64,000 bases of DNA from assembly GCF_030867145.1 (NCBI RefSeq), contig NC_134415.1, positions 5,868,417 through 5,932,416 on the forward strand. Direction: 5' to 3'. The stretch is from Opisthocomus hoazin. Taxonomy: Eukaryota; Chordata; Aves; Opisthocomiformes; Opisthocomidae. The translations under genes and the position numbers were made by a program. This document shows, one piece after another, positions 13,117-24,100 of this stretch. Below the pieces are notes generated by a model. That model did no database searches, was not told where the DNA came from, and was given only the letters and a program-made list of their open reading frames with translations. Every line of letters starts with the position of its first letter. The first letter of the stretch is position 1.

Positions 13117-16100
13117 CCCTAGGTGGGCTGGGGAAGAGATTTCACTGTGCAGGCTTTACTGAAACGGTGCTGGAGACGCTTCGGAAAAAAAAGTAGACGG
13201 CTGTGGAGATCTTCAGTGGACGATCCCAAAGCACGCAGTCGTGCCAGTGAGGTCTGTAAATGGAGTTTATATTGGGATGAGGTTTATTCGGCGTTGAAGA
13301 CCCACTGTTTCCAGGGGAAGGGACAATGAGGTTAGGGTTACACAGACATCACAAACTGACTGTGAAATCGGTCAAAAGTCAACGCTGAGCTGCCTCTCAT
13401 TTCTGATGTGTAAAATCAGATGGAGAAATACGTGCTTGAGCTGGGCTTGTTCCTCAGCCTTCCCATGTAAAATTTTTACGCAGTTTTTTCAAGAATTAAA
13501 TTACTTTCCATGATGCATTTATTATTACCCATCAGTTCACTGCCTGGGAAACCAAGTCCCATCTCCGAGCCGGCTGGTGTCAGGTCCAGGACCGGCACCG
13601 GGCCCCTGGATGGGCAGATGCCAGGTCTGCACGTGGGGAATGGTGAGGCATGTGGGTTCCTACGCCGGAAAAACCAGCCCGAAGCCGTAGGAATGGCTTC
13701 TGTCCCCACAGCCTAGAGGTGATGCTGGCCCAGTGGTGATGGTCTGAAGCGCTGATCTTCCAGAGGTGGTCGTTTCAGCAGCACTCCCTTGCTGCTGTGA
13801 GGTGGGGAGTGGGTTACAGCACAGGCACCTCTGTTTCTTCTCGAAAATGTGTGTTCTCCCAGTGACAGGTCGGCTCTCGGAGGTGGCAAGTCCACGCCGG
13901 AGATTTGTAATCCCTTGCTTGTGTCAAATGCCATTCCAGGCTCCCGGGTGCTGTGGTCCAGGGGCGAGATGAGGAGAGGAAGATGCACCTGGGATTGAAA
14001 AAGGAACACGAACAGGAGCGACAGTGAAAGTAATCCTGACCAGTGGCCGGGTTGCAGTCCCAGAGCTCCAGAGGGATGGGAGTACGAGCAGGGAGCAGCT
14101 CTGGGCAGCATTACGAGCTTGAGGTGAGGATGGAGGGAAGTGGGTGGGCTCAGATCCTCCTCCACCGCCTGCCTCTCCCCGAGTGGGTGCGCGCAGGCTG
14201 CCTCCTGCTTTGGCTCATGGCGGTGGCACCCCGCGGGCATTACTGAGACCACGACCTCGAAAATGTCTTGCACAGTGCAAGTGAAGGGAAGTGAGTCCCC
14301 TCCACATGGAGAAATGCCTCTGTCCTTTCTTTCAGAGGAACTGCAGAAGTAAGAAGAGTTGTTTCTTACAGACATTCAGAACCCAGACACTCCCAGACTG
14401 GGTTTCTTCATTTTGAACCATCCTCTTTGAGCACAGAGAAGGAGAGGCAGCTGCAGGTTCCCACAGCATTTCACCTCCCATCCCCTCTCCCACCACTTTC
14501 CCCGTTCCTGGTGGAGATGCGGCCAGGCTGGCAGTGTGGAGCAGAGATGGAGAAGGGTAGAGGAATAAAGCAAAATGGGGAGTGAAGAAGGCAGAGGGGA
14601 CAAAGGCAGGGGACGTGGAAGTGGAAATCGCCTTCCAGCACTCCTCCTGCCTCCTCACCATGGCTAGAGCGCCTGTCCCGACAGCACGATCCAAAACGTT
14701 GGACCAAACCTCTCTTTCTCCTGAGGGAAGCCTGGGAGCTGGGCACAGACCTGGGGCCAGGTCCTTCCCGGCAGGAGTAAATTGGAGCATTCCCACTGGT
14801 GCTGGGCCAGCCTCCCCCCCACCCCCAGCTCCACCTCGGAGCGAGAGAGATGCGAGAATGAGCTGGACGGCCCCAGAGGCATGAGAAAACCCAGAGATGG
14901 TTTTCTGAGGCAGGATTAGACCCAGGAAATCCAGGAGAGGTGACAGCTCTGGGCTCCATCTGTGGTAGCCCAGCTGTGAATAAACAGATTTTGCTCTGTG
15001 GGACAGAAAAGCAAGAGAGCAGCCTACAAAGACCAGGGGGATGCAGGCAAATGTGACGGACGACACGAGAGAACAAGGGTTAATTCGCTGGAGGGGGAGA
15101 GGCTGGCTGTTGGGAAGGGGGAAGACATTCGCAAAGCCACCGAGCTGTGCCGGGAAAAGTGGCCTTCAGAAGAGCCCTGGATTGGACATGGCAAATGAAC
15201 AGACGTGGATTTTCAGGGAGCGAGTCGCATCCCATTCACCGGCCCCTTGGGAAGCAGGGAGGTGGTGGGATGGTGTGGGGCAAGCCCTGCCACCAACATG
15301 CAGCCACCTCCACCCAGCTCCAAGGAAACCCACCTCCATCATGGCAAACACGCACGTGTGCGGCCGAGAGCGGGGTCCCCTGCGCTGTCTGTGGGGAGCT
15401 GCTCCGCTGGAAGCCGGTTCCTCACCTCGGCCATGGGATGGGCAGCACGCCGGGCTTGCCGGCCAGCCTGCTGCTGGTCACTGGGGCTGCTCCAGCAGGA
15501 GAAAGGAACAGCAGCAGGCAGGGAACCTCTCCTTATTCTCCTACTTTTCCCTTGGCTGGCATGTAAACTTGGATTTTTCTCAGAGTGAGTAGGCAGCCTG
15601 CAAACGCGTTGCTGGGGCCAGCAGCGTGAGGTGCACCCTGTTACTGCTGGCCAGAGACCTGTTCCCTTGCTGGGACCCATCAGCAACGCTGTGCAACCTT
15701 AAGGAGTAGGAGCCAGGAAGAAAAGAAGCAGGAGAAAAAGCCTGCTACCAGCAGGGACCTTGTTCTTTGCCCATAGGAACAGTTTTTAAGCTGGGAGCTG
15801 AGCTGCGTTGACACCATGCCCAGTCCAGGGCTCAGAGCTGCAGCAGCCAAGGGTCACTTGGCAGCGGGAGATGTCTCTCCCCACTCCTGGGTCCATCTTC
15901 CCAGCACACAGCCCGAGGAGCTACGTCCCTCAGAAAGGTGGGTGCAACGCACGGACCATCAACAAGGCTTGGAGGAGCTGCTGAGGTTGCTGCGGACCGT
16001 GCGGGTGCTCGGGGGCACAGCCGCTCAGACCTGTCGTGGTAAAAAGCTTCAAGCCGATCCAAGAAAAATGTGAGATTTGCGCTCAGAGCTGCTGGAAGAG

Positions 16101-17171
16101 GGGTTGCAGGGCTTCCCTGGCGGGTCGCAGCCCATCCTGGCCGTGACCGAATTTCCCAGAGCTCTGGATAACAGCGTTCGGCAGTTCTGGGGGACTTTCG
16201 CAGCCCAGCGCACTCGCTACCCCCGGCTAACCTGCCCCGCGCAGAGCATTTGAACCGGCTCCTCGGATCCTTCTCTCATGACAGCATTCCCCTGTGGGCA
16301 GCTGCTGCAGACCTAAAAGGGATAATAGCCCGTGAAACCAAAGACCCCGCATCTGCAGGATTAACCAGGCTTCTATTAACAGCGCGATGCCTTGTTTTGT
16401 GAGGTGGCTGGGACAGCCACCCCTCGGATTTGGCAGAGCCCCTCGGATTTGGCGGAGTTTCACTGGTGGATACAGGTCCAGGAAGTCTGGTTTTTTCCCC
16501 TGCCTGGCAAACTGTTCTTGCTGATTTGGATTTTACGCTGTTAAACACTTTAAAAATACGTTTCTCTCTGAGAAACAACTTATTTCTTTTCCCCTCTTTT
16601 CTCTCCCCCAGACTTTCCTCGCGGGATAGCACAGCAGCCCAGTTCCAGATCATGACAGCTCCTGTTTTGGCTGGAAGCCATCCTGCCCATCTGAAAGCTG
16701 TGTTGACATGTAATTTTCCACTCCTACTACACACAAACTGGCCGCTATCCCCCCCTTATTGCTCGGAGCCACGGAGACGTGCAACGGCAAAAGATCACAA
16801 GTTAAAACCATGCGTAACCTGCCCACGCGGTTACCCAGTTACTTTCTGTGACTGCACTCTACAAAATAGCATCCACGCTCCTTTTTCATTTCCTGCTAAT
16901 TTTTGCACAGAAATCAAGCTATCTCTCTGCTGTTGACTTTGCTGTGGTTATTTTAGACAGAAATAAGACTGTTGCCCAGGCCAGACTGCTCTTCTCTCCA
17001 GCGAGAAGCTCTCATGCTCCCACTCAAACACAGGTAGCAGAGGAAACTGGGACTGCCGGGGTTTGGCATTGATCAGTCATCTGCCGTTGATCTGGCCTGA
17101 AACTCCTGACTTACCTGGTCACCTGGTTTGCTACCTGTAGGACAGCAGTAATAAGGATTAAGAGGCATAAC
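13117..17171. other. Intergenic sequence, no gene seen
   Basis: Several long open frames occur on GC-rich strands (up to 244 codons on the minus strand at 14332-15066). They lack recognisable domains or splice-bounded conservation and are treated as chance. Confidence 0.45.
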
Positions 17172-17272
17172 TAGTCCTGTGCAGCCTGCTGTAGGTGACC
17201 CTGCTTCAGCAGGGGGTTGGACTAGATGACCCACAGAGGTCCCTTCCAACCCCTACCATTCTGTGATTCCGT
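17172..17272 (+). mobile_element. CR1 LINE 3' tail fragment
   Basis: Only the last 100 bp remain, from CCTGTGCAGCCTGCTG through the 3' tail to a single TCTGTGATTC unit. Confidence 0.85.
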
Positions 17273-19074
17273 GTTCCTTAGGGGAAAAAGGCTTTGAAAG
17301 AAAAAAGCAGGTTTAGAATTTCAAACGGTGTCTGCATTTCATTTTTTAATGAAGAAGCCCAGCAAAATACGCAAGGGAGGGAATTCTGGTGTTAGTATCA
17401 GCCTCACAAATAGTGTAGCTCTTCATTCAGGAATCATTTAACAGCTGGCTACTCTCAGCCCACGGAAGTGTCTGCCATGAGGTATTGGAGCCAACGCTCA
17501 TTAGGATTAAAAAAATAATAATGTTTATACAGCTAGGCTGAGAACATCCAGAGCTGCTGCGTTGAGGGTGGGGAATGATCCTAGTCTGGCACACACAGAG
17601 CCACTTGGCTTTAGCTGGAGGGTGAGGGAGGAGTTGTCCTTCACCCAGGACGGCCTCAGCATCCTCCCCCAGCGCTGCCGAATGAGCTCCGGAGCCGGTT
17701 TGGGATGGTGGCTGGCCCGGAGGGACATCGGGCCCTGGTGGTTCCTGCAGATTGATTATGGCAGGCCGTGGGGAACGTGCCTGACAGCCACCGCTGCTGC
17801 TCCATCGGCCTCAAGTGAATCCCTTCGTCTCCATCAGAAAGGGAAGCCATCAGAGAGCATCCATGTACCTCTGATATAGCTGCGTCTTCCTAAACTGAGG
17901 ACAAGACCTTCCCTGGGAAGGAAAAGCTGTGAACGATCGTTGCTCAAAAATGATACCTGGGAACAACAGCAGCCTTTTCATAACCACAACTGCCAAGCTA
18001 AAACTGTGCCACTTGGCTCAAAACGATTTGTTGTACAAAATAACATTTTCTAGATGGAAAGTAAACGCTGCGAACCCCAGACCTTGCCCATTTATATGAA
18101 ATCCATTAACTTCATCTGCTCGTATAGACTGAGCAGAATACTGGGGTAAGAAACTCGAGTCCCGGTTAATCGGGGAGTGACCTGCTCTCCTCTCTCGCCA
18201 GCACTGCTAGGGCAGCCTTTGCTGGTGCCGCCTGCAGTTACAGCTATTTTTACACCAATTGTCCCCTGCTATTTTCCAAGAAACACCCTCTGTTAGAGCA
18301 GGTGGTGCTGAGGGCACGGCTGGACCGCAGTGGGACCACAGAGGTATCACTAAGGGCAATGGGAGAAGGCAGCGGGGACAACCCACCCAGCTGCCACGGC
18401 AGCCCTCAGCGGGGCTAACGAACAAGGGAGGCAGCTCCCAATTGTAAGTCCCAGGACAGCACTGAGAGGGGGAAAACTGCTGCATCTGCCTGGTTTTTCT
18501 ACCAGCGAAGCATGGGAGCAAAGCTGCTGTACGTCTGCCTTGGACGGGGCACCGTGTACGCCGCAGCACATCGAGAAGGCGAGCTCAGCAGGGGCTCCTC
18601 ACTGATTTCTGAAGCTGTTGTGTGATGGTGGGCACGTCAGAGGTGCTGTTTCTGTGCCTGTCTTCCCGGTAGGTATGCTGCCCGGGCTCCGCTCCCTTGT
18701 AGCTCCGTTGCTGCCTACCCCTGAGAGCGGCGGGCAGAGCCGGAGGGAGCTGGAGAAGCTCTAACTGGTTTTAAAACAGAGCTTAATAGGTTTACGAACA
18801 CAGATGTACAAGGTGTTTGCCTGCAGCACCAGGCCCTCGACACCAGTGCAATCGGCCTCTCCTGGTTGGATTGTCCTGAATCCCTGGATTTCCCCAACAT
18901 CCTGCTGTTGTGGGGCATTTGCCGTAACTGCGAAGGTTGGGGGGGCTGTGAAGGCTGGAGGGGAATATCCCAGCACTTCTGCAGAAGTCAGGGAGCATCT
19001 GTGCCCCCCCCACTCGCCCCAGGGCACCACTGGCTTGCAAAGACTCAACCAGTCCATGTAAAAACTGAGAGCTG
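17273..19074. other. Intergenic sequence, no gene seen
   Basis: No conserved ORF, RNA gene or repeat was recognised between the two CR1 fragments. Confidence 0.45.
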
Positions 19075-19485
19075 TCATAGAACCACAGAATCATGGAATG
19101 GTTTGGGTTGGAAGCGACCTCATATATCATCTCGTTCCACCAGCCCAGGGTGCTCAGAGCTCCATCCAACCTGGCCTTGAGCACTGCCAGGGAGGGGGCA
19201 GCCACAGCTTCTCTGGGCAACCTGGGCCAGTGCCTCACCACCCTCATGGGGAAGAATTTCTTCCTAATGTCTAATCTAAATCTGCCCTCTTTCAGTTTCC
19301 AGCCATCTCCCCTTGTCCTATCACTACACACCCTTGCAAAAAGCCCCTCTCCATCCTTCCTGTCGGCCCCTCCAGGCACTGGCAGCTGCTCTCAGGTCTC
19401 CCCACAGCCTTCTCTTCTCCAGGCTGAACAGCCCCAGCCCTCCCAGCCTTTCCTCCCAGCAGAGGTGCTCCAGCCCTTGCAAAAC
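19075..19485 (-). mobile_element. CR1 LINE 3' fragment (GALSTLGWW type)
   Basis: The minus-strand ORF2 remnant reads [17 protein letters not shown] ... [19 protein letters not shown], then the 3' tail. This ORF2 ending differs from most copies in the window and matches the copy at 48567, so these two form a separate subfamily. The 5' boundary is uncertain. Confidence 0.87.
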
Positions 19486-19732
19486 AGCCCCTCTCCAGCT
19501 CTCTTGTGAGAGCTCTCTCTATACACAGCTCGGTCTGAGCATCGGTTAAACCAGACCGGTGTGGTTATGTTAGCTGTGTCGGGGATTGCACCAACCCGAC
19601 GCACAGGCAGAGGTGCTGTGTGGAACCACCATTCCCTCACATTGAAGCCACCAGCACTTTCGTCACACTGAACAGTCTGGGCTGCTGTTTTCCACCCTGA
19701 GTATCTGTATCACCCTGGTTTTTTTCATTTCA

Positions 19733-20255
19733 TAGAATCAGTAAGGTTGGAAGAGACCTCTAAGATCATCAAGTCCAACCGTCACCCCAACACCCCCATG
19801 CCTGCTAAACCATGTCCTGAAGTGCCACATTTACACGTTTTTTGAACCCCTCCAGGGATGGGGACTCCACCACTGCTCTGGGCAGCCTGGTCCAGTGCCT
19901 GACCACTCTTGCAGTAAAGAACTTTTTCCTAATATCCAATCTGAACCTCCCCTGATGCAACTTGAGGCCATTGCCTCTCATCCTATCGCCGGTTACCTGG
20001 GAGAAGAGACCAAGCCCCACCCCACAACAACCTCCTTTCAGGGAGCTGTAGAGAGCGATAACGTCTCCCCTCAGCCTCCTCTTCTCCAGACTGAACAGCC
20101 CCAGCTCCCTCAGCCCCTCCTCACCAGACTTGTTCTCCAGACCCCTCCCCAGCCTCGCTGCCCTTCTCCGGACACGCTCCAGCCCCTCAGTGTCCTTCTT
20201 GTGGTGAGGGGCCCAGAACTGAACACAGCACTCGAGGTGCGGCCTCACCAGCGCA
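19733..20255 (-). mobile_element. CR1 LINE, 5'-truncated, abutting the CCSAP CpG island
   Basis: Minus strand ORF2 remnant ([19 protein letters not shown] ... [17 protein letters not shown]) is followed by the 3' tail. The truncated 5' end stops less than 100 bp before the CG-dense promoter begins, making it the closest insertion to the CCSAP promoter. Confidence 0.92.
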
Positions 20256-20715
20256 TTCGTGCCAGTTCAGGAAGGCACCAGGCAAGGCAAAATCACTGTT
20301 TGCCTCCGTATTTAAAAAAATAAAACAAAAAAAATCCCGAAGTGTTTTCGCGCGGCCGCCTCTGCAAACCCGGCAGTGCCCCCGTGTGTCGGCGCGGCGG
20401 CGGAGCCGGTGCGCAGCTCCCTCGCAGCCCGCCGGGCCGGGGCTGGCGGAGGTCTCGCCGCTGGCACCGCCGCCCCCGCGACGGTCGTGAGGGACGGGCG
20501 GGACTCGGTGCGGTGCCCCGGAGCGCGGGGAAGGGAGCGCGGGAGGCGCCCAGCGAGGGCTCATGGCGGTGGGGAACGAGGCTGTGCTCCTCGGCCGCCT
20601 CAGCGGCGAGCCCGGGCGGCTTCCTCGCCTCAGCCGGTGCCGGGGAAGCGGCACCGGGGCCGCTGCACTCAGGGGCAGCACGTCAACCCCGTGCTGGCGC
20701 TGTGCGCTCTCCTCA

Positions 20716-20858
20716 GAAATGGCGGGGGGGGCGGTGCTATCGGAGCGGGGCGTGGCCGGGCGCCTCTGTTTGGATGGGGAGAAATGGCGGGCGGGGGGGA
20801 AGGCGGTGCGGTCGGAGCAGGGCGGGCGGGGGCGGGCCGGGCGCCGCTGTTTGGATTT
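20716..20858 (+). repeat. Tandemly duplicated block in the CCSAP core promoter
   Basis: Two imperfect copies lie head to tail, 20716-20780 and 20781-20858. Each begins GAAATGGCGG, continues through a GGCGGTG..TCGGAGC core and GGCCGGGCGCC, and ends near CTGTTTGGAT. The second copy ends about 50 bp before the CCSAP ATG and carries extra GGGCGG boxes. Confidence 0.7.
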
Positions 20859-20908
20859 AAACGTTGCAGCGGGAGGTGTGGGGGGAGGCCGATCCCGATC
20901 CGTCCGCC

Positions 20909-21182
20909 ATGGTGGTGCCGGCGCGGCGGGTGAAGACGGAGTACATGAAGCGGTTCAAGGAGCCGCAGTGGGAGTCGTGCGGCGCCTGCTACCTGGAGCT
21001 GCTGCGCTACCGCCTCAGCCGCCGCCTCCTGGAGCAGGCGCACCGGCCGTGGCTGTGGGACGGCTGGGAGCAGGGCGGCGGCGGCGGCAGCAGCACGGCC
21101 GGGTCACCCTCACCGCCCGCGGCCGCACAGGACGAGGAGGAGGAGGCGGCGGCGGTGAGCGAGGCGGGACGGGCCAGCCCCG
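20909..21182 (+). CDS. CCSAP: CCSAP coding exon 1
   Basis: This exon encodes residues 1-91 plus the first base of codon 92. It carries the conserved N-terminal box and then a GC-rich, repeat-prone linker (five glycines at 56-60, four glutamates at 76-79). The donor is GTAGGT at 21183. It was chosen over GTGAGC at 21155 and GTAATG at 21187 because only this phase joins exon 2 in frame; the split codon becomes Glu. Confidence 0.92.
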
Positions 21183-24100
21183 GTAGGTAATGGCGGCGGG
21201 GGGGGTATCTCCGGTGAGCTCGGGGCCGTGCCGCTCCTCTGAGGGGGCGTCAAAGATGGCCGCCTCCGGGCGGCGTGAGGTGCCGCTCCCCGGCCCGGCG
21301 GTGCCGGACGGAGGGCGGGCATGGCGGTTCGGGACTTCCCGCCCGGGACCCTCCAGGCCTGGCGTGCAGGGAGGCTCGGGGGCGGCGAACCCCCCCCCCC
21401 ACCCCGAAGCGCTCCCTGGGCCCGGCCGCGGGCTCGTCGATGGGATCCCCCGCATCGGAGGCGGCTCTTCGAAGGGCCCCGGCTCCCCGCCTGAGTCACG
21501 GCCGCTGATGTAAAGCGTTGCCATGGGAGCGGAGCATCCCTGCCCTTACATAAGCCGGTTCGCTGGGCAGAAGCGGAGAGCCGGGCCGGCGCTTAGCGCG
21601 ATGGCTTCCCCGGATCCGCGCATGGCAGCGGTCGCTCGGTTCTTCGCGCTGCCTGAGGCTGGGTCTTGGCTTCGCAGCCGAGCATGGATAACGCAGTAGA
21701 TACACCAGAAGGCTGTGCTGCCATTCAGCACGACCTGGACAGGCTGGAGAGTTGGGCAGAGAGGAACCTGATGAGGTTCAACAAAGGCAAATGCAGGGTC
21801 CTGCACCTGGGGAGGAACAACCCCATGCATCAGTACAGGCTGGGGCTGACCTGCTGGAGAGCAGCTCTGTGGAGAGGGACCTGGGAGTGCTGGTGGATGA
21901 CAAGTTGACTCCACCACTGCCCTGGGCAGTCTGTTCCTATGCCTAATTAATCTGTTTCAGTGTCCCTTGGGGCCTGAGCTTACCAGAATGATGTGTATTC
22001 TGATATTCAAGTCTAAACTGCATTTGTTGCCCTTAAGAACACCGCATCATACAAAAGCTGTAGCTGTGCTGTCCTGTCTCTAAGAGGCCCGGTGTTTCAG
22101 AGCGTGCTCGTGGAGTGGGGCTTGGCAGGGAGCTGCAGCCTTCCTCATGGCTGGGTGGGCCTGTGGGACCCCACCCCATGTAGGGTGCACACAGCTGCTG
22201 GCTGCAAGGATAATGCGCTCTGACACCCCAAAGCTGGGCAGTGATGGAAGCACCCTGGCTAACCAGGGTGCAAAAGTATGAGTGGGTCTGATACTGCTCT
22301 CCTCAGAGAAAGTTAGACTGGGGAGTATGTGTGGAAGGAGTCAATACGTAGCATCTCAGTGAGAAGAAGCATGAAGGAACTACAGAAGATGAGGGAATGG
22401 TTGCGTGGGATGAGGTGATGTGTCCTGATGGGCAGTCTAAAGCTTGGCTTCTAGTGAGAGAAGGGTGGAAGCTGTTGAAGCTGCGTGTGGAACTTGGCAC
22501 TTCTACCTTTTCTGATGCAGTTTGAACACGTGCCAGCCTTGGGCAGTCACGGTAGGGACCGGAAAATTTCTTTCTGCTCGCTGAGCCAGTGGGTAGAGCA
22601 GGTAGTCTGCTACCACCTAGATGGGACTGGCAGTTGCCAAGGCTAGAGGCTGCTGGCCGAGGCGTGCTGCTCGGTCCCTGGCCTGCTCCCTGCTGCTCTC
22701 TCTGACTCCTATCTGGGAGGAGATCTGGCTTATAATGGGAGAAAAGTCTGTCCCTGACATTAATTTCTTTTTGCCAAGTGGCTTAGGATAAACATTTTTG
22801 TAAGTTCTGCAAGTATTTAAGAGCTTTGCTAAGTCCTTAGCAAAAGGACTGGAAACAACTCTGCTTAGGCAGCTGGATTTAGTGGAAATTTACTGTATAT
22901 TAGTGTACAGGCCAATAGATATGCAAGTGACTCATTCAGTATTAGACAATTGTAAGGCTGTATTTTTCTTTTGCTTAGTGGCTGGCTAATTAAAATGTGT
23001 GGAGGAGATAACAACATGGGAACTACCACTCCACAAATCTTCCATTATTCAACTGCTTTTTTTCTGGAAGGACTTAATTACACTGAAGTGCTGTGGGGGT
23101 AGCTGAGTGTGCTCACGTCGATGATATCTTTTGTCTTCTGAATCTGACATCCACCTACACGCTGTAGCATCCTGGTTATTACCTGGCTACGGCCACTTCC
23201 CTCTGTTCTGAGGGGAACCTCATTTCTGGCGGAGTGGTATCGACAGTGCTTGTGGCCGAGTGTTTGGCCAGCACTCGTGTGGTGTCTGAGGGCAAGCCAG
23301 TGCATGATGGTGTGCGTGGCCATGGTGGTTTCTTTCCCTTGTTAAAATGAGTCTGTGTGCATTTGTAAAGCAGTTTGTAAATGCTTCTGGTGTGTGCTAC
23401 TGGAGAGAGTCAGAGGAGGGCTACAAAGATGATGAGGGGACTGGAGCATCTCTCCTACGAGGAAAAGCTGAGGGAGCTGGGCTTGTTCAGCCTGGAGAAG
23501 AGAAGGCTGCCAGGGGACCTTAGAAATGTTTATAAATATCTCAAGGGTGGATGTCAAGAGGATGGGGCCAGACTCTTTTCAGTGGTGCCCAGCGACAGGA
23601 CAAGGGGCAATGGGCACAAACTGAAGCAGAGGAAGTTCCAGCTGAACATGAGGAAGAACTTCACTTTGAGGGTGATGGAGCCCTGGCCCAGGCTGCCCAG
23701 AAGGGCTGTGGAGTCTCCTTCTCTGGAGATATTCAAACCCTGCCTGGACAAGGTCCTGTGCAGTCTGCTCTGGGTGACCCTGCTTCGGCAGGGGGTTGGA
23801 CTGGGTGATCCACAGAGGTCCCTTCCAACCCCTGCCGTGCTGGGGTTCTGTGCAGAGAAAGCTGATGTGTGCAGCTTGCCTTCAGGGTTTAGTAGTGTTG
23901 GTCTAAGGTGCTACCAGTGTCAACACCTGAGATGCGCTGACTAAATGCTTTTGTCCTACATGCTATCTCATGCTTAAGCTGTAGCCAGGTGATACTAAGG
24001 CGTGCTTGGTGGCCACTTTGGGTTAGTTTCTTCTGGCTCTTCACTTGCAGCAACTGTTTGTGTGACTGTTCTGTAGAACGTGCCCAGGCACAGATGTGCT

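Larger units (their letters stand above)
20340..21550 (+). promoter_or_regulatory. CCSAP: CpG-island promoter of CCSAP
   Basis: This is a dense run of CG dinucleotides and G-rich boxes around exon 1, beginning just after a truncated CR1 ends at about 20255. No TATA box sits at a suitable distance. GC boxes cluster at 20820-20845, immediately before the short 5' UTR. Two GAAATGGCGG elements (20716, 20781) and an AAAGATGGCCGCC element (about 21252, inside intron 1) resemble YY1 sites. A TATA-less housekeeping promoter is the likely reading. The exact transcription start cannot be read from sequence. Confidence 0.75.

Noticed and set aside
14332-15066. A 244-codon minus-strand frame
   Set aside because: No recognisable domain, low-complexity Ser/Pro/Leu composition in GC-rich DNA, and overlapping open frames on the same strand.
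20563-21186. A 207-codon frame overlapping CCSAP exon 1
   Set aside because: It is in a different frame from the conserved CCSAP protein, is composed of Gly/Arg/Ala from GC-rich sequence, and has no motif.
22570-22640. A stretch resembling a tRNA A box (GTGGGTAGAGCAGG)
   Set aside because: No matching B box (GGTTCGAATCC type) and no cloverleaf pairing at the expected spacing.
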